Source: Klebsormidium nitens
Lineage: Eukaryota > Streptophyta > Klebsormidiophyceae > Klebsormidiales > Klebsormidiaceae
DNA: 64,000 nucleotides
Assembly: GCA_000708835.1 (NCBI GenBank)
Contig: DF236958.1
Coordinates: forward strand, 10,860 to 74,859
Direction of reading: 5' to 3'
Part shown: piece after piece, positions 62,289 to 64,000 of the stretch
Numbering within the stretch: position 1 is the stretch's first letter
How the letters are laid out: every line of letters begins with the position of its first letter
Translations under genes and position numbers: made by a program
Notes under the pieces: model-generated
Database searches by the model: none
What the model was told of the DNA's origin: nothing
Seen by the model: only the letters and a program-made list of their open reading frames with translations

Positions 62289-62822
62289 TCAGAAGGAGGA
62301 CAATTCCATTATCGCGTTTCTTTTGTCCTGCAAAAAGTTTGGCGGATCTGCGGGTCGGCAAGAGATCGACCCTGAAGTGAAGTACACGTCCAGGTGGCAG
62401 AACGAACACTCTGCACCATCCTGGCGATCACGATTCACATCATGCATCATGGACCTGAATCTTGCCAAGGCGCTGGTGAGCGTCAAAACCCTAATTTTTC
62501 CGCGCTGATCTGAGCCGTCGTTCTGCTCAAGCAGTTGCATCGGACGGCCTAAATTTGTTAGAAATAGACCACGTGGTTCATTGCACCTGGTGATGACATG
62601 CGCTTGTGTGAAAGTGCATGATGATTGGAGGGAGCGCGCCCTGCTTCTTTGCTCTTTACTGAACACTTTCAAGAAAGCTTCTGCTGCTTCACAGTAAAGT
62701 CGCAGATCAGGCATTTCATGGAAGAAGGGCGCAATGCGCATTACTCGGTTCAAAATCAGCTCAAAATCAGGAAGGTCTTCATATCTATCCATGTCGATTG
62801 CAGGGAAGCTTTCGAAATCCAT
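62289..62822 (-). CDS. Unrecognised single-exon ORF
   Basis: An uninterrupted frame of 177 residues from ATG 62822 to TGA 62289 (the frame stays open to 62966). It opens MDFESFPAIDMDRYEDLPDF, acidic and helical in character, and later holds CSFCHLDVYFTSGSISC. I recognise no family. It starts only about 70 bases from the plus-strand gene at 62892, so either the two share a tight bidirectional promoter or one is spurious. The lack of introns is unlike its neighbours and lowers confidence. Confidence 0.3.
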   Translation of the reverse strand: MDFESFPAIDMDRYEDLPDFELILNRVMRIAPFFHEMPDLRLYCEAAEAFLKVFSKEQRSRARSLQSSCTFTQAHVITRCNEPRGLFLTNLGRPMQLLEQNDGSDQRGKIRVLTLTSALARFRSMMHDVNRDRQDGAECSFCHLDVYFTSGSISCRPADPPNFLQDKRNAIMELSSF

Positions 62823-62891
62823 GGAAGTGCTCTGATGAGCTAGAGAGCGAGTCCCATTGATCTTTCTTTCTTCAGTTCGCCGTGAGCAGCC

Positions 62892-64000
62892 ATGGCGCAA
62901 ACTGATTTGGCACAGAACGACACGTCCAAAAGCAGCAGGACATCCATGATTCGCTCTTCCTCTCATTCAGATCTTGCAAGCGCCCCGGCTGCTGATGCCA
63001 AAACGCCTTTCCATGGGTCAAACGCAATGACTGTGCCAGGTGCTCTGAGCAGCGCTCCGGAGCTGAACTCCTTGGAAAGTCTCGCCATGTCTTGGCCACC
63101 TCCAGGGGGTTTGGTGGGGTTTCCTTCTGGACAGCAGGAGAAGGATGCAACTAGGGTGGGGTGCTTTATCCCTGATCCGGAGGGAGACGATTACGGCAGG
63201 CGGCTGAAGTCACGGATGGCAGTGCAGCGACTGGCGCCGACAGGTGGGCTTACTTCACATGGATCTTGATTTTAGCATCTTTCATCTGGTTTCTTCTCTC
63301 TCCCGGACGAGATACTTGTCGTGTCCGCAAACATGCGCTGTAAAGCAGGAAAAACAACTTGCTGATGTTCAGTAGATATTGCTTGTCCCCTTGCATAATC
63401 AAGCCCCTCAGCAAAATTTTGGGTGGTCAAGTTGCATTGATGATGGTCTGGTGCGCTGTGACCTGTCTTCAAACCTGCATCCTGAGTTGCATTTTTTGTT
63501 TAACAAGTAACGGGGTTACTTGAGATGTTGCATTGCAGCCGCTGAAACAGATGACTTTGACTGCCACTGCAATTGAAAAGTTCGAGGCAGCGGAGTTGGG
63601 CTCTCGAAGTCAGTCAATCAATCAGTATTCTTTGGTGCCCCTTCAACGAGGTGCAGGTGCAGGGGCTGCTTCTGATATATTGTGCTTGCTCTTTTATTTG
63701 GTTACATCAACTTTGCCTCACTTTCTAACACGCTTCAGTTTCAGTACAAGGAATCGGCAAGCAGAGCGGAGATCCTTTGAAAGCGGAATGCAAAATGCCC
63801 CTTCGGGAGCCGATTGGACCCTATCTACTCTCATATTTTCGTTTCAGCTAGATCTAATTTGGCCATTATAGTTTCCTTCAAGTTCCTCATCACAGTGCAG
63901 TCAAACGTATATCCAATGCACCTTCTAAAGAAGTGCCCCATCTAACCACAAGTGGTGTTTTCCTCGTGCAGCTAGCCCCAAAGCTCGAGAATGCGCGTTG
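62892..64000 (+). CDS. Unrecognised gene, 5' part, running off the window
   Basis: ATG at 62892 in good context (GCAGCCATGG) opens a 117-residue first exon: Ser/Thr-rich MAQTDLAQNDTSKSSRTSMI, then SLESLAMSWPPPGGLVGF and PDPEGDDYGRRLKSRMAVQR, ending at a possible donor after 63243 (CGACAG|GTGGGC). A downstream open segment from about 63539 (LKQMTLTATAIEKFEAAELG) after a CATTGCAG acceptor looks coding, but its frame does not match that donor, so an exon between them is missing or one border is wrong. No family recognised. Confidence 0.45.

Overview
This is a eukaryotic nuclear window. Nearly every protein-coding gene is split by GT-AG introns of about 50-1000 bases, and long conserved proteins can only be read by joining exons across frames. 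The gene set points to a photosynthetic eukaryote with motile cilia, most like a streptophyte green alga (Klebsormidium type). The evidence is several proteins that look plastid-targeted (a SepF-like division protein, a PTST-like CBM48 starch protein, a Trp/Tyr-permease-family transporter) beside two ciliary genes (ARL6/BBS3 and a PIERCE-like axonemal protein). The genus is inferred from this content, not read from a marker.

Layout. Bases 1-5290 are repeat-rich and hold no convincing gene: tandem hairpin units, a tRNA-derived SINE-like element with A and B boxes, and three tandem arrays with periods of 30, about 99 and about 110 bases. Then follow: a minus-strand Crinkler-type nuclease-like/kinase fusion (5298-9085); a minus-strand secreted, membrane-anchored intradiol-dioxygenase-like gene (11637-14976); a plus-strand Trp/Tyr-permease-family gene with a long loop insertion and a repeat-built coiled-coil tail (16890-23873); a minus-strand SepF homologue (25153-26966), divergent from a plus-strand MobA-like nucleotidyltransferase (from 27763) that runs into, and may be fused with, a PIERCE-like ciliary exon pair ending at 32777; a minus-strand GINS subunit PSF3 (33804-36840); a minus-strand ARL6/BBS3 (38777-41377); a minus-strand PTST2/3-like gene (43753 to about 49099); a plus-strand uracil-DNA glycosylase (50589-54784); a minus-strand A1-family aspartic protease (56492-61906); an unrecognised minus-strand ORF (62289-62822); and the 5' part of an unrecognised plus-strand gene (from 62892) that leaves the window.

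The genes do not form one pathway. Themes are DNA replication and repair (PSF3, UNG), plastid biology (SepF, PTST, permease) and cilia (ARL6, PIERCE). For eight genes (dioxygenase, permease, MobA-like up to its last shared exon, PSF3, ARL6, UNG, aspartic protease, and SepF except its first junction) I checked splice sites and phases exon by exon, and the frames close. The Crinkler-type and PTST-like models each keep unresolved junctions, stated in the entries. CDS coordinates run from start codon to stop codon and include introns.
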